This document shows, in pieces, positions 1-10,516 of a stretch of 64,000 nucleotides of DNA. This DNA is from Hypholoma sublateritium FD-334 SS-4 (lineage: Eukaryota > Basidiomycota > Agaricomycetes > Agaricales > Strophariaceae): assembly GCA_000827495.1 (NCBI GenBank), contig KN817555.1:137928-201927 (forward strand). Direction: 5' to 3'. The position numbers were made by a program, and so were the translations under genes. The stretch's first letter is position 1, and each line of letters opens with the position of its first letter. The notes below the pieces were generated by a model. That model had not been told where the DNA came from, searched no databases, and was given only the letters and a program-made list of their open reading frames with translations.

Positions 1-1046
1 CGCGTCAAGTATATGCCCAGCAAGGCGAGCCGGCGCAGCCCGGGAGAACGCACGGCCAGGAGCCGTAGGGAGGCGCACAGCATCTGGAGGTACGTCTCGG
101 TCCACGAAGCCTCGCCGAAATAGCCCTCGTCCCTGATTGCGTCCAGGTGGAGGTCTTGCAGCAGCGGCGCCGCGATGGTATGCAACAGGTCGACCCCGAA
201 GCCGGGCGCTGTGACCGCGAGCCGCGTCAGTCGGGGGAGGACGACGGGACATTGGATCGGGGCGGCGGCGGAGCACATATCGGGGCGGAGGACAGAGATC
301 GGGCGCACGTCGTGCCCGGTGTATAGCTGGTGGTCCTTGAGCCAGAGCGTCTCGAGACGCGGCGCCATTTCAAGGAGCTGGACGACTCTGTACAGGCCTG
401 CGCTATCGCATGACCAGGACATCGACCCGTCGAGGATGAGCGTCTCTAGAGAGAGTAGGGGCGCGCTGATGTTTGGGATACATGGATCTAGGTGGGCGAG
501 AACCAGTGTTGTCAGTGAAGGGAACATGCTTGGTATCGGCTCGAAGAGAACGAGCGGATGGGCGGATTGTAGCACTATTGGCAACAGGGAACCCTCGTTG
601 TGGCGAACATCCAACTTTCGGAGACGGGGTAATATTACAGGCAAGGGTGTCAGGAGGACTTCGCAAAGTATAATTCCACTTAACACCAACGTATCTGTGC
701 TTATAATCAGAGAACAGATGCGGCCCTCGTGAGTGGATAGTGTCGACCATATTTCGAATTCGCTCTTCATTTCCTTTTTCAGCGATCCTGTGGCCCGTAT
801 ACTGACATGCAGTGGACATGACTTCCCTCGCTCCAGATGATTCCTGAGGAAAACGACGTCGTCTGCGCTGTGTTGCCTCTCTCCGACAGAAACACACGAC
901 CAAAGCGAGGGCGTTGAATGGATCATATTGGAAAGATCTTTGCAAACGCTGGCAAGAATGGTGGGGCTATCCAGGTAGGAGGAGATCTCTACCAATAGCT
1001 CTGCGGGAAGATCCAAGAAGTTCAATGAATACGTTGAAGAGGCCAT
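1..1046 (-). CDS. F-box/leucine-rich-repeat-like protein, 3' end cut by window edge
   Basis: The minus strand is open without interruption from an ATG at 1046 to base 1, giving at least 348 residues with no intron. Residues about 5-45 form an F-box: the sequence LDLPAELLVEISSYL is followed by an SVCKDLSN stretch and TPSLW. This is the SKP1-binding part of SCF ubiquitin ligases. The rest is irregular leucine-rich sequence with repeated Pro-Leu-Leu-Xaa-Leu-Leu blocks such as PRLRKLDV, FPSLTTLVLAHL, APLLSLETLIL and PRLTRLAV, as in the large mushroom F-box family whose targets are mostly unknown. The ATG sits directly before the F-box. A 7-bp tandem repeat lies 28-54 bp upstream. Family assignment is firm; the substrate cannot be inferred. 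Confidence 0.87.
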   Translation of the reverse strand, partial: MASSTYSLNFLDLPAELLVEISSYLDSPTILASVCKDLSNMIHSTPSLWSCVSVGERQHSADDVVFLRNHLERGKSCPLHVSIRATGSLKKEMKSEFEIWSTLSTHEGRICSLIISTDTLVLSGIILCEVLLTPLPVILPRLRKLDVRHNEGSLLPIVLQSAHPLVLFEPIPSMFPSLTTLVLAHLDPCIPNISAPLLSLETLILDGSMSWSCDSAGLYRVVQLLEMAPRLETLWLKDHQLYTGHDVRPISVLRPDMCSAAAPIQCPVVLPRLTRLAVTAPGFGVDLLHTIAAPLLQDLHLDAIRDEGYFGEASWTETYLQMLCASLRLLAVRSPGLRRLALLGIYLT

Positions 1047-1073
1047 CTTTTCTGAAAGGGTAAATATAATGAG

Positions 1074-1099
1074 CGTTCAACGTTCAACGTTCAACGTTG
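1074..1099. repeat. 7-bp tandem repeat (CGTTCAA, 3.7 copies)
   Basis: Three exact copies of CGTTCAA plus a partial fourth lie just upstream of the F-box gene start. Each junction creates the palindrome AACGTT. It may be a promoter or leader element, but this is unproven. Confidence 0.8.
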
Positions 1100-1335
1100 G
1101 ATGCAAAGTGCAAGTCGCTACGCGTTACGAGTCAAATGACTACACGTGTGTAAGTGTGGTAATCAATATTTATTCTGTTTCGGCAACACGTACAAGTGCC
1201 CAAAGCCTTGCCAAAGCCGATATGAAAATTATTGTAATTCATGGCATGCGTACATGTGATGGAATAGTAGCTGGCCACCCAGAAATTGAGCATAGGAAAG
1301 ATCAATATTACAGTATTCGTCCCAGAAAATATTAT

Positions 1336-1986
1336 TCAATAAGGTTCATCCATACCAGCAAACGACTCGACGCCGCGCCTAATCCCTTCCACCACGCCTT
1401 CACCGGCCCTCCTTTGCTCGTGTGCCTTGGTCGCAGCATCTTCTGTGCCGGATTCAGGTTCCTTCAAAAGCATGTTCACAGCCTCTCCCGTTTCCCGCGC
1501 CGCTACAGACGACAGGCTTGCGGGTGGAACATACGCGCGAACGGCACCCGCAATTGCCGACGCGAGCTCCTTTGACGGCATTCCCAGCGCCTCGGCCAGC
1601 GCGTTGATACGGTCCTCAACTTCGTGTCCCCTTTCCGATCCCTTTCTTGATTTCTTCCGAGCGGATGTGCCTTCCTGCACCATATACGCGTCTTGCGGTC
1701 GGCCCAAAGCAAGGCTCCACCAACCTCCCACTTCGCGTTTGTATTGAAACACACGATATGTATAAAACGCGCACAGTAGTGTCGTGAGACCGATAAGCAG
1801 GTAAATCAGATTGCTGAGCCTGGTCGAGGATAATGGTGCTGATACAGCGCGTAAACTGTCTGACGTGCGCGAGGGGGGTAGATCGTCGGGGTTTACAGGT
1901 CGCGATTTGTCGCTCACGCTACTGACAGAACGGTTTTGAAGAGCCTGTGGTGAGGTTCTTTTGCGTGTAGATGATGAACTGGACAT
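1336..1986 (-). CDS. single-pass membrane protein of unknown function
   Basis: One uninterrupted frame encodes 216 residues. The first ~55 residues are Ser/Arg/Pro-rich and look disordered. Residues ~58-78 form one hydrophobic helix (LSNLIYLLIGLTTLLCAFYT), followed by basic residues and a Trp-Trp pair, which suggests a tail-facing cytosolic side. The C-terminal half has amphipathic, possibly helical blocks (INALAEALGMPSKELASAI). I do not recognise the family. Codon use and the clear membrane segment favour a real gene over chance; frames on the opposite strand here are shadows. No partner can be named. Confidence 0.6.
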   Translation of the reverse strand: MSSSSSTRKRTSPQALQNRSVSSVSDKSRPVNPDDLPPSRTSDSLRAVSAPLSSTRLSNLIYLLIGLTTLLCAFYTYRVFQYKREVGGWWSLALGRPQDAYMVQEGTSARKKSRKGSERGHEVEDRINALAEALGMPSKELASAIAGAVRAYVPPASLSSVAARETGEAVNMLLKEPESGTEDAATKAHEQRRAGEGVVEGIRRGVESFAGMDEPY

Positions 1987-2930
1987 TTTTTGAATGTGGT
2001 GGTGGAATAATGAACGATATGGGTATTGCGGGTGGTTTATAACTGGCGATGGTCAACTCAACGTCATTCATTAACAGAAATGACATCACATCTTGTGATC
2101 GACCCACATTATTCAGTCGGAGATTATATGTAACGCGGAAATATCCGGGAATTTGCAACTTGGTCAAAACTTAAGTAGTATCCATGAAAAATTTGAGTGA
2201 TTCCAGCTACCGAGCTGGTCATATATCAGTGCGTCATGATATAAAGTACAATATATAGCTCTGTGCTACTGGATTTGTCTGGTTTGTGAATCAAGCATGT
2301 GTGTAGGGCCTAAATATAAATAATGTTACATCCATGATCACGCATTCTTACTCACTGTCCGACCACAGATGTAATTCCTTCTGTTCTGTGTTTTGATCGG
2401 CGAACTCGAAAGGGTCAACTTTTTCCTCCTCTTTTCAGACAATAACGCATGGGCTGTTCTGCTATGACTTCTCTCCTTCTGTTGCCGAAGCAAAGCGAGG
2501 CGGGGTTATTTACCGTATCATGATTCTTACCAAGTTTTTACTTGGCCAATTCTATTACTACTAGACGGTCCACTATAGGTTTCATCTGCCACAAGCCAAA
2601 TGCTCCTACATTCTGCAGGTAGCATGCTCACAGACTATTGGAAAAAGGCCGTAATTAAATATATAATACACGGCCTCTCAAATATTTTCGTGTAGACCAA
2701 AAGTGGACCAAGGAGAAGTTTTCGACAACAATGGGGGTACCAAATATAATACCTGATATCGGGCCAGACGTCTATCCCGAGGTCGGAGGATCAATCCAGA
2801 ATGTACTTAGTCTCATTCTACGATCTTCTGCCGGTGTCTACTCCGATGATCTTGGAGCGGTAATATATAGTGAAGATGCTGGTACATATAAGATAATCTA
2901 CTACATCGTGATACTGCTTTTCCCTACAGC
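1987..2930. other. intergenic, no feature seen
   Basis: AT-rich stretch with no long frame of coding character. A frame starting at 2731 overlaps the next gene, but only its part after the first intron is coding. Confidence 0.6.
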
Positions 2931-4194
2931 ATGGCTGACACAAACCTCGCTCAGATCCTCACGGAAAAGTCGCGTTATATCGGGCAGTATGTTGCCAGTG
3001 TCCTTTCAGGTCTGTTTTCACTCAATTCATGTTCGAAAATCGCAATTAAGATACGTCAATTCAGGTGTTCAGATTTCATTGTTCATCCAGTCGTCCTATT
3101 ATCTAGCATACAGTCCTAACTCCCTCCGAAAGAAGGCATTCTTTATTGCATATGGGGGCCTGCTTTGTCTTTTAGTCAATATCACCCTTGCAGGAAACCA
3201 AATTGAAGGCCTGTTCACATGGATTGTTCATCGAGATGGACTTGGTGGCCCCGAGGCATACCTTAATGCAACACTTTCGGCGTGGTACAATGTTTTGGGG
3301 ACTGCGTCAATTACCAGCGCCGACATAATGGGGAATGCATTGTTGGTGAGTACATCCAACTGAAGGAACGATCGACAGACAACCAACACATTTCACCTTG
3401 AAATACAAATAGATGTACCGGTGTTACTACCTTGTATCCAACTGGACTATCATCTTTCCGGCCTCACTATTTTGTGGCTCCTTCGGTATGTTATCTTCGC
3501 CTTGTGAGCTCCGCGTCGAATTGAGTAAGTTGGTTCCCAGTCATGGCCATTTTAACCACCGTTGAAAGCGCGCTACCCGATGCCACCATCTTCAGCGGCA
3601 TACCACAAACTCTTGGGGTCGCTTGGGTATCCCTCAGCGTCAGCTTCAACATCTTGGTCACCGCACTCATTTGCGGCCGTGTATTCGCCTCATATCTCGC
3701 CTTGAAGCGCATGGGGCTCGGTTCTGTTGCTCGAGAGCGATGGGGCTTGGTAGCCATTCTGATAGAGTCCTCCTTACCGTTTAGCGTATTTGGAATTGTC
3801 TGTGCTTCGTTGTATAGCCTACCGACAGCTAATCCGAGCAGCCAATTGGTGAGCGCGGTGGCTGATATCTGGGGCGGGATTTTAGTAAGCACAAACCGGT
3901 ATCTTGATCAAGAACCTAACGGAAAGCTGACGGCCATCGGCTATGTAGGGTATAGCGCCCCAGCTCATCATCTTGCGTGTGGCTATGGGCAGCGCATGGA
4001 CGAAAAAGTGTGTCAGCTCAGAGGAGATGCAACCAACAGCTCTGCAATTCAAAAATAACCAAGAAACCACGACTCAAGTATTGCAACTTAGTAACAAAAC
4101 AGATATGACGATCAGCAAGGAGGATATTGAGGACGAGGGACCATTGGAAAGTTCAGATGATGGCAACACCTTCTTTGTCTGTAGCGCGGTTTAG
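2931..4194 (+). CDS. orphan seven-transmembrane protein, basidiomycete family
   Basis: Five exons splice in frame: 2931-3009, 3065-3345, 3413-3485, 3541-3884, 3949-4194, giving 340 residues. The introns are 55-67 bp with GT-AG ends. The product starts MADTNLAQILTEKSRYIGQ and has about seven hydrophobic segments, including SLFIQSSYYLAYS, AFFIAYGGLLCLLVNITLAG, a MYRCYYLVSNW segment typical of this fungal receptor-like class, AWVSLSVSFNILVTALICG and VFGIVCASLYSLP. The C-terminal ~75 residues are polar and acidic. Such proteins are very numerous in mushroom genomes and have no assigned ligand or activity. Two further genes of a similar plan lie at 13.2 and 56.9 kb. Start choice: the first Met directly precedes the conserved N-terminus. 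Confidence 0.82.
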
Positions 4195-4329
4195 GTGAAT
4201 GGAATGAACATTGGATGAAAAGGGTACGGTTATCACAAGATGAAAGTTGTCTTGTCAAATTGTTATGATAGGATCAAGAGAAATTAATTACATTCTTTCC
4301 AGCTGCACCATGAACGTACTTGGCTGTAT

Positions 4330-4880
4330 GGACCACTGCACGCACGGCGAACTCGCGCGGGGGGTGGTAACATCCTTGGAGCCAGGAAGTGCGCGGCAAC
4401 GTGAAATAGCGCGCGCGAGCATCAAAGCTCGCGCGGACGCCGTGCCAGCAGAGGCGCACAGCAGATAGCGGTGCCCGCGCGAGCATTGCAGCTCAAGCAG
4501 CAGCCGTGGCAGCGCTATTGGGTGCTGGAGGGGTGTGGCGCGTTTGGCGCGTGCTGCAGCGGCGGCGGACCAATGCGTGGGCTCAAATCCGGTGCGTGAC
4601 GCCAGTGGGGCGGAAGGCGAGCTTCGCAGTTCGCGCGTCGCGTCGGATGTTATAGTCTTTTTTTGCTGCATTTCAAATGCAGCCCACGGCCCCACGCAAG
4701 CATCACAGTTCGTGCGTGTGCCATCACCTGAGGCCTCAGTTGGTCCAGGATGAGCGAAGGCGGGGGAGCCGGCGATGGGCGAGCTCTGTAGTTCACGCGG
4801 GCTGGGTTCTAGGAGAGTGGAGTGACTGGGAAAGGCTCCCGCGCCTCGCGCAGGCGCCGTGGTTTGTGAGTGCGGTCGCA
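4330..4880. repeat. GC-rich block with degenerate interspersed ~22-bp repeat
   Basis: A strongly GC-rich island interrupts neutral-composition DNA. Within it a motif resembling GCGAGCNTNGCAGTTCGCGC recurs in diverged form near 4337, 4415, 4478, 4616, 4696 and 4780. The motif has an inverted character (GCGCGAGC against GCTCGCGC). Frames open by GC bias on both strands have no protein-like composition. I read this as a non-coding repeat or decayed element. Confidence 0.5.
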
Positions 4881-5325
4881 GCGACGTCCAGCGGCCACTC
4901 GATGGTAAAGCTTCCGCCTAGCGCCACAGCGGGTGCTGAGGGTGCCGAGGGGTCTGCGAATGAGGGAGTCGGCGACGGCGCCTGTGACCGCCACGCGGTG
5001 TCGTTGTCGTCGTCGATCTAGATTGAATTTGCACTGGCACAGACGATACTATGGACTTGCTACGTGGCACTCACAAAGTTCCGAGCGCTAGCGAATCATT
5101 AGGAGCGCACCGGAGGCGATGTACAATGGCGGTGGAAGCCTTGAGGAATATATAGCACCACGAAACGGAATGGAAATGCACTAGAAACGCGCAGCGCCGC
5201 CACGTTGCGTCGGCAAATCGTGGGAAAGCGGCGAGGGGCGCGGGAAATATCGCATGGGACTTAGTCGGATTTCGCGAGCGCTCTGAGGCTGCAAGCGCCG
5301 TGAGCGCAGGCACATCAACAATCTC
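4881..5325. other. intergenic, no feature seen
   Basis: Continuation of the GC-rich stretch passing into ordinary DNA. Short frames on both strands lack recognisable motifs. Confidence 0.5.
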
Positions 5326-5438
5326 CTAGCAATCGACTCCGAGGGACAATATGCGGCTGGGGATGACCGTATCCTCCGCAACGCCCTCGAGCTTTATTAC
5401 AACAACTAGTATGATATTTACGCCTCTTGCAGGATTGA
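5326..5438 (-). pseudogene. short relic of an SDR C-terminal segment
   Basis: Read on the minus strand this stretch gives NPARGVNIILVVVIKLEG, then VAEDTVIPSRILSLGVDC and a stop. It aligns block for block with the DPVRGVNTIIDVIKGEG...GKVIPRGFALGADC segment of the intact dehydrogenase that starts 140 bp downstream, with small insertions. No other part of the gene is visible nearby. It is a leftover of a third family member. Confidence 0.75.
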
Positions 5439-5579
5439 ACTTCTGTATATGCAGTAATGCATGTAAGTAGTATAAAAGTTCTCAGAGTTTATTGAGCAAC
5501 ATATGTTATTCATCCGGAAAACTGATACATTGTGGAAGGAGTTAGACTTCTTCTACTTCATCTCCTCTTCAACACCATT

Positions 5580-6783
5580 CTAGATTGGGTAATCTGTACT
5601 GAGTGTGACCTCCTTCCAAGACTCCAGCCTCTTCAAGGTGTCCTCACAGTGTGCTTTGACTGTCCCATAGCAGTCCGCGCCCAGTGCAAACCCCCTTGGA
5701 ATCACCTTGCCGTGTGCGACGCCTTCACCCTTGATAACGTCTATTATGGTGTTTACACCTCTGACAGGATCACCCTTCTGATACCCACTGTATGCTGTGC
5801 GTGTGGGTGAGATTTGGGCACTACGGAAATTCAGTACGAGCAACTTACCCAGAAGGGCAGCATTAGCTGCTTCGCCAGCTTCCTTGTAGTCTCCGATGGA
5901 TGACTTCCAAACTGGGCGTTTATCTAGAACTGGAGTGCGGAAGCAGCCAGAGTCAAAGCAAATGCTGCGGAGGCCAAATGGTGCTAGCTCTTCATTCAAT
6001 GTATCGGACATTCCTTTCAAGTGGCACATTGAGAAATGATTGATGATCTGTGATGGATATACAGCAATCAAAGGACTCACCCCGCACGGCAAATTTGCTA
6101 GTAACATAGGCTCCGGAGAAAGGGACGGTGCTTTATTTTCAGTCTGTTAGGAAGCAAACATATGATAAATAGCAATATGCGAACCGCCATCCGTAGCACG
6201 ATCCGATGAAAGCGATTGTCCCCGTCTTGCGTTCCCTCATGTAAGGCAAAAATGCACGCGAAACGTTCATCGCGCCGAAGACGTTGGTGCTAAGCGCCCG
6301 AATCACTATCAGAAAATTTGTACGCAAGCCACGCCATTTTTAAACGTACTTAAATTGCGTTATCATCTCCTCGTTAGTTATTTCTTCCAAACATCCAGGG
6401 ACAATGAAGCCTTTTTAGGGTAAGTGCATGTCTCCCTCGGTCGTTAGATAACTTACCAGCGTTGTTCATTACCACATCAACATGACCGTAGACCTTGACC
6501 GCTTCAGCCGCAATTTTTCTGAGTTCGTCGATGTGCGCGGTGACATCCAGCTCAAATATATCCGCTCCGAGAGCCTTCAAGTCTTTAATAGAGTCGAAAG
6601 ACTGGCCACGCGTCGTTGCGATGACCTTGTCTCCTCGCTCGAGCGCAGTGAGCGTTAGTTCACGCCCGATTCCAGACCTAAATTCATATAGCGCGACTAG
6701 TGAGTAGATACGAAAGAAAGGGGGATGAGAATTGTGGCATACGAGCATCCTGTTATTACCCAGACAAAAGGCTCGGGCCGCAT
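5580..6783 (-). CDS. short-chain dehydrogenase/reductase (classical SDR)
   Basis: Seven exons (6743-6783, 6457-6677, 6350-6410, 6185-6289, 6081-6130, 5849-6013, 5580-5794) give 285 residues. The first exon, 41 nt, carries the start of the dinucleotide fold; the glycine motif TGCSSGIG (residues 11-18) spans its junction. NNAG is at 85-88. The catalytic set is complete: Ser138, Tyr151 and Lys155 in YVTSK, with normal spacing. Length and C-terminus match NAD(P)-dependent oxidoreductases that are abundant in mushrooms. The substrate is unknown. The fourth intron uses a weak donor (GTTCGC); the other junctions are ordinary. Two decayed copies flank it, at 5.3-5.4 kb and 7.1-8.3 kb, so it is the survivor of a local tandem family. 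Confidence 0.88.
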
Positions 6784-7145
6784 TTTCAGGAAGGAGGGAT
6801 GCAAGGAGGAGCTTGCTCGTCTCTAATATCTTGCTATTTAATTTATACTACTTCAATTCTGAGTTGCAAAATAGCGGTCTACAGAATAATCACCGCGAAG
6901 CTGAGGTCAACCCCGGCAATGCATTGGTATAATGCATTCAGGGCCTGCCAGGAGTATCATCAGTATTCGAGGTCAACATGGGCATTGAGTTCCTACAAAG
7001 TACTTCTTCCATACCTGCTTTCTCGTAGATGATTTCCCCTTTAGCCATTCTTTTCCCACTATATTATTCGGCTGCCTTTACTCATTTGGTTGGAGCCCTG
7101 AGAATTTCCGAAACCGTGTACTTTTGAGATAAGCCCCAATGGGTT
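6784..7145. other. intergenic between SDR gene and SDR pseudogene
   Basis: No coding signal. It holds the presumed promoter of the intact SDR gene. Confidence 0.6.
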
Positions 7146-8256
7146 CTATGATGCCGCCAACTTATCTGGATAGTCTGTACTGAGAGTTATTTCCTTCTAA
7201 GCCTCAAGCCTCTGCAACGTAACCTCAGTGGTATTTTATAGTCTCGTAGCAATCCACCCCGAGCGAAAAGCCGCTGGGGATGTCCTTCCCCTGCGCGACG
7301 CCTTCGCGCTTGACCACATCAATTATAGTGTTCACGCCTCTTTCGGGATCACCCTTCTGTGTCCCGTTGTATGCTGTATGAATGTAAGGTCAGCTGTTGT
7401 ATTTCCATGCCCGGGTGATCTACAAATATACGTACGCAACAGGGCTGTATTGATCACTTCCTCGGCCTCCCTATATTCCTCTATGACACCGGGGTTGTAG
7501 CGGACCTTGTACAAAACGGGAGTGCGGAAGCAACCTCAGGCGAAGAATATGCTGCGCAAGCCGAATGGCGATATCTCTTCGTCCAAGGTATCGGACATGC
7601 CTTCCGTGATGTTATCTCCGTGGAATAGATACAGTGAGATGAGATTGCCACTTGCCACGCAGTGCGAATTTGCTTGCAACGTAAATCCCATTGAACGAAG
7701 CAGGGCTTGATTTAATCTCATATAAGCAAAATAATATTCAGTGTTTGGAGGGAAGTTCTCACCGACATCCATAACACTACCCAATGAAGGAGATCTTTCC
7801 CGCCTTACGGGCCCGCATGTACGGCAGGAAGGCGGGCGCGACGTTCATTGCGCCAAAAACGTTAACGTAGCTCCGAGGCGCTGGCCTATTAATAGCCCAA
7901 CATCAATAATTTTGAGGCCTTCCTCCGGAATGATTGCCGCTTGGATGCTGGCTATTCAACCGTTGACATGATTGTATGTATATATCGCGCTCGCCTCTGC
8001 AGTGATCTTCCTGAGGACGTCGATATGCGCTGTGACTTCCGCGCCAAACAGCTTGAGGTCCTTGATTACTTCAAAGGACCGCGGACGGGCGGTCGCGATG
8101 ACTTTGTCACCGCGTTTGAGCGCAGCGATTGTCAGCTCCCGTCCAATTCTAGACTTAATCATGGTCGACGTACATGAACGTTAAATGCCGCTGAGAATTG
8201 CAAATGATTGCCTACGAGCAGCCAGTAATCAACCAGAAAAACGGTTCAGGAGCCAT
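7146..8256 (-). pseudogene. SDR pseudogene, paralogue of the neighbouring dehydrogenase
   Basis: The copy keeps the exon order of the intact gene, including a 41-nt first exon (8216-8256, MAPEPFFWLITGCS) and recognisable later exons. It carries at least three in-frame stops: TAG at 7777-7779 exactly where the catalytic serine codon should be, TGA at 7536-7538 in the FDSGCF region, and TAG at 7197-7199 replacing the Trp near the C-terminus. The glycine motif is changed (SSGIG to SRIG), the LDV stretch is shortened and the NNAG region is lost, while the YVASK motif survives. It cannot make an active SDR. Confidence 0.9.
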
Positions 8257-9444
8257 GGCCCAGAAGACAACTGATGAATCAAGCGTGGTTGAAAGAGATT
8301 CGGAGAGTGCCAATATAGCCTACTTGCAGCCTACTTGTGTAATTATAGCCACACTCGACTTCGCTGTGAAAGAAGCACAGGCATAAGTCCGACCGGGGAC
8401 TATATGCCTCGTATCGCTCTCAGATCGATAATACGAGTGTATAAGCAGCTATTCGGGCGCTCACACGCTGTCGGGAGCTGGCCAGAAATTAATGTATGTC
8501 TGCCTTCGTGCAAAACTACGGAAATTTTGTTGCAGATAAAGTCACGAATATGGGCGCTAATTTAGCCGGCGCTTATTACAAGCAAATGAATCATCGGCAC
8601 AGCCCTGGTAATAGGTCTTCCGTAAATATTAGTTGATTTACTTTTTCTAAGCCGTGACTAAGTCAGGGTTCCTTCTATTGTTTAAAGCAGAGCACCGATA
8701 CCCACGGCAGAAGTTCCAGGGCTATAAATGCAATCGCTGCTTCTCCCTAGCCCGCGATGTTATGTATTCATTATTGGACCATGATTGGCTGTCCTCGGAT
8801 TCATTATCCAATCGGATCCATACTTCTATGACTTTTAATGCAAGGATAGCACACCAATTTTTGATAGTAGCAGACGGTCTGCAGCATGCCCAGCGCATTC
8901 AACTTCTACTTGTCTCGATTGCCCTTGATACCCATAATTACGCAACTTCATCAGCGCCGACATCGCAGCTAGCAATTCTAGAACAGGCTCGACTACCAGT
9001 TGTTGCATTCAGGGTATGCTTATAAAAAGACCCATATGTGACTCGCTTTTATGCAGCGCCTTTACTTACAGTGTGCCAGTGCTGCGCCCGAGCTATACTG
9101 CGCCCGAGCTTGCAAGCTGCGCATCGTCGATTTGACTTCATTGATGCACGCAGACAAGTATTGTCATACTACAAGCAAGAAACACAATCTATCACGTCTT
9201 GACTATGACTGGCTATGGGAGACTGCATCTTGACACAAAAATCGCGTGCACAGTTGGAGCACGCTCCCAAGCATCGCTGAGCGCTGCCGGCCGGGTCGGC
9301 GCAAGTCAAGCTGATGGCGCAGTCCAGGCGGTGCCGATTTCCGATTTCGTCATCACTCAGTGACATCATCCGGTGCCCAGAGTCACTTGGACGCTATAAG
9401 ACCACAACAAGACGCAAGGCTCCTAACTCCAATCCATTACAAGC
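8257..9444. other. intergenic, no feature seen
   Basis: About 1.2 kb without a convincing frame. Short frames on both strands have no family character. Confidence 0.6.
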
Positions 9445-9867
9445 ATGTCCAGCATAATCAACACCGTAAAGTCCAAGCTCGCGGGCTCGAACAACAGCAC
9501 CGACACCACGAGCGCCGCTGCAAAGAGCACTAACGAGCCCACGTTCAGCATCCTACCCCATCCTGCTGTGCGTTTCAATGTGCTTACCTACTGTTAGGTG
9601 GATAGCTAAATATATTTTAAGTGCAGAAAACAAACGATCCTGCTGATCTGCAGCCCAGCGGGGGCCTGAGGAACAACGGAGCCATGGATGCTTTCAATAC
9701 TCCTGGGCCATTCATTCCCAGTGAGCAGATCAAGAATAACCTTCCAGAGCCTTTGGTATGTAAAGCGCCCAAATGTCAACTTTTATTAAGTTTGAATTGA
9801 GTCTGACGATTATTCGCAGAGCCATGCAGAACTGGAGGCCCGCCAGGCGTCTCTAAACGGCAACTAG
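9445..9867 (+). CDS. small protein of unknown function, 99 residues
   Basis: Three exons (9445-9567, 9627-9755, 9820-9867) join in phase 0 with clean GT-AG introns of 59 and 64 bp. The product starts MSSIINTVKSKLAGSNN, is Ser/Thr/Asn-rich in its first third, and has a distinctive core FNTPGPFIPSEQI followed by a short charged helix, LSHAELEARQASLNG. There is no signal peptide or membrane helix. The frame pieces are too short to stand out as single ORFs, but three consecutive phase-matched exons with canonical sites support a real gene. No function can be assigned. Confidence 0.72.
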
Positions 9868-10516
9868 TGTCTAACCGCTATCATATCTATCCTGTACATT
9901 TAATGAACACTGCCGGTCTCAAAAAATATAATATGTGTATATCAACGCCGTCGTTCAAATGTAATTTCGCATGCTATTTGTATAGCTCCTAGATACCGCA
10001 ATCATCTGCAATTCTCCTAGTGGCGGAGACAAAATCAAATCTCAATTACACCGACGAGTAATCATACCTTTTCCAGAGACATCAGTAGTATGATAAGCGC
10101 TAGCTCTGGACTGGGCAATCGGACTGAATACCTTCTACGATCGTCTACCAATATTCTCTGCTAAAATAGGAGAGAAGCTGCTGGGAAGCAATTGAACTGC
10201 CCGCGTGTCAATGCGCGGCCTTGGCGCAGCCACGTTATGACGGCGTGGATGAATGCACTGCATATTCTGTGTTGAAGGTGTGCAGGTTGTGTGCAAGCAA
10301 CGTTGAAGTATTGCTGAGATGCCAACCGACGGCGGTGCAAGTCGGTGCACGGGCGATGAAGTCGAAATTATATTTTCGGAGATTGCCGCGATGCTACTGG
10401 TGCCCTGCACCTCTCGCTGCACTTAAATAAAACAAGAACAACCACGGCGCAGTACTCAGTACAACCACTTCGCCCCACCCACCCCGTTTCCATCCGTCCC
10501 CCACAACCGTTCTGCA
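9868..10516. other. intergenic; 3' flank of small gene and calmodulin promoter
   Basis: No coding signal. A pyrimidine-rich stretch directly precedes the calmodulin ATG, as is common in strongly expressed fungal genes. Confidence 0.6.

Noticed and set aside
175..732. 185-codon plus-strand frame
   Set aside because: It is the antisense shadow of the F-box gene, whose minus-strand frame has clear F-box and leucine-rich content.
4535..5021. Frames in the GC-rich island as possible genes
   Set aside because: Stops are avoided because of GC content. Translations lack hydrophobic patterning and no splice-consistent exons were found.
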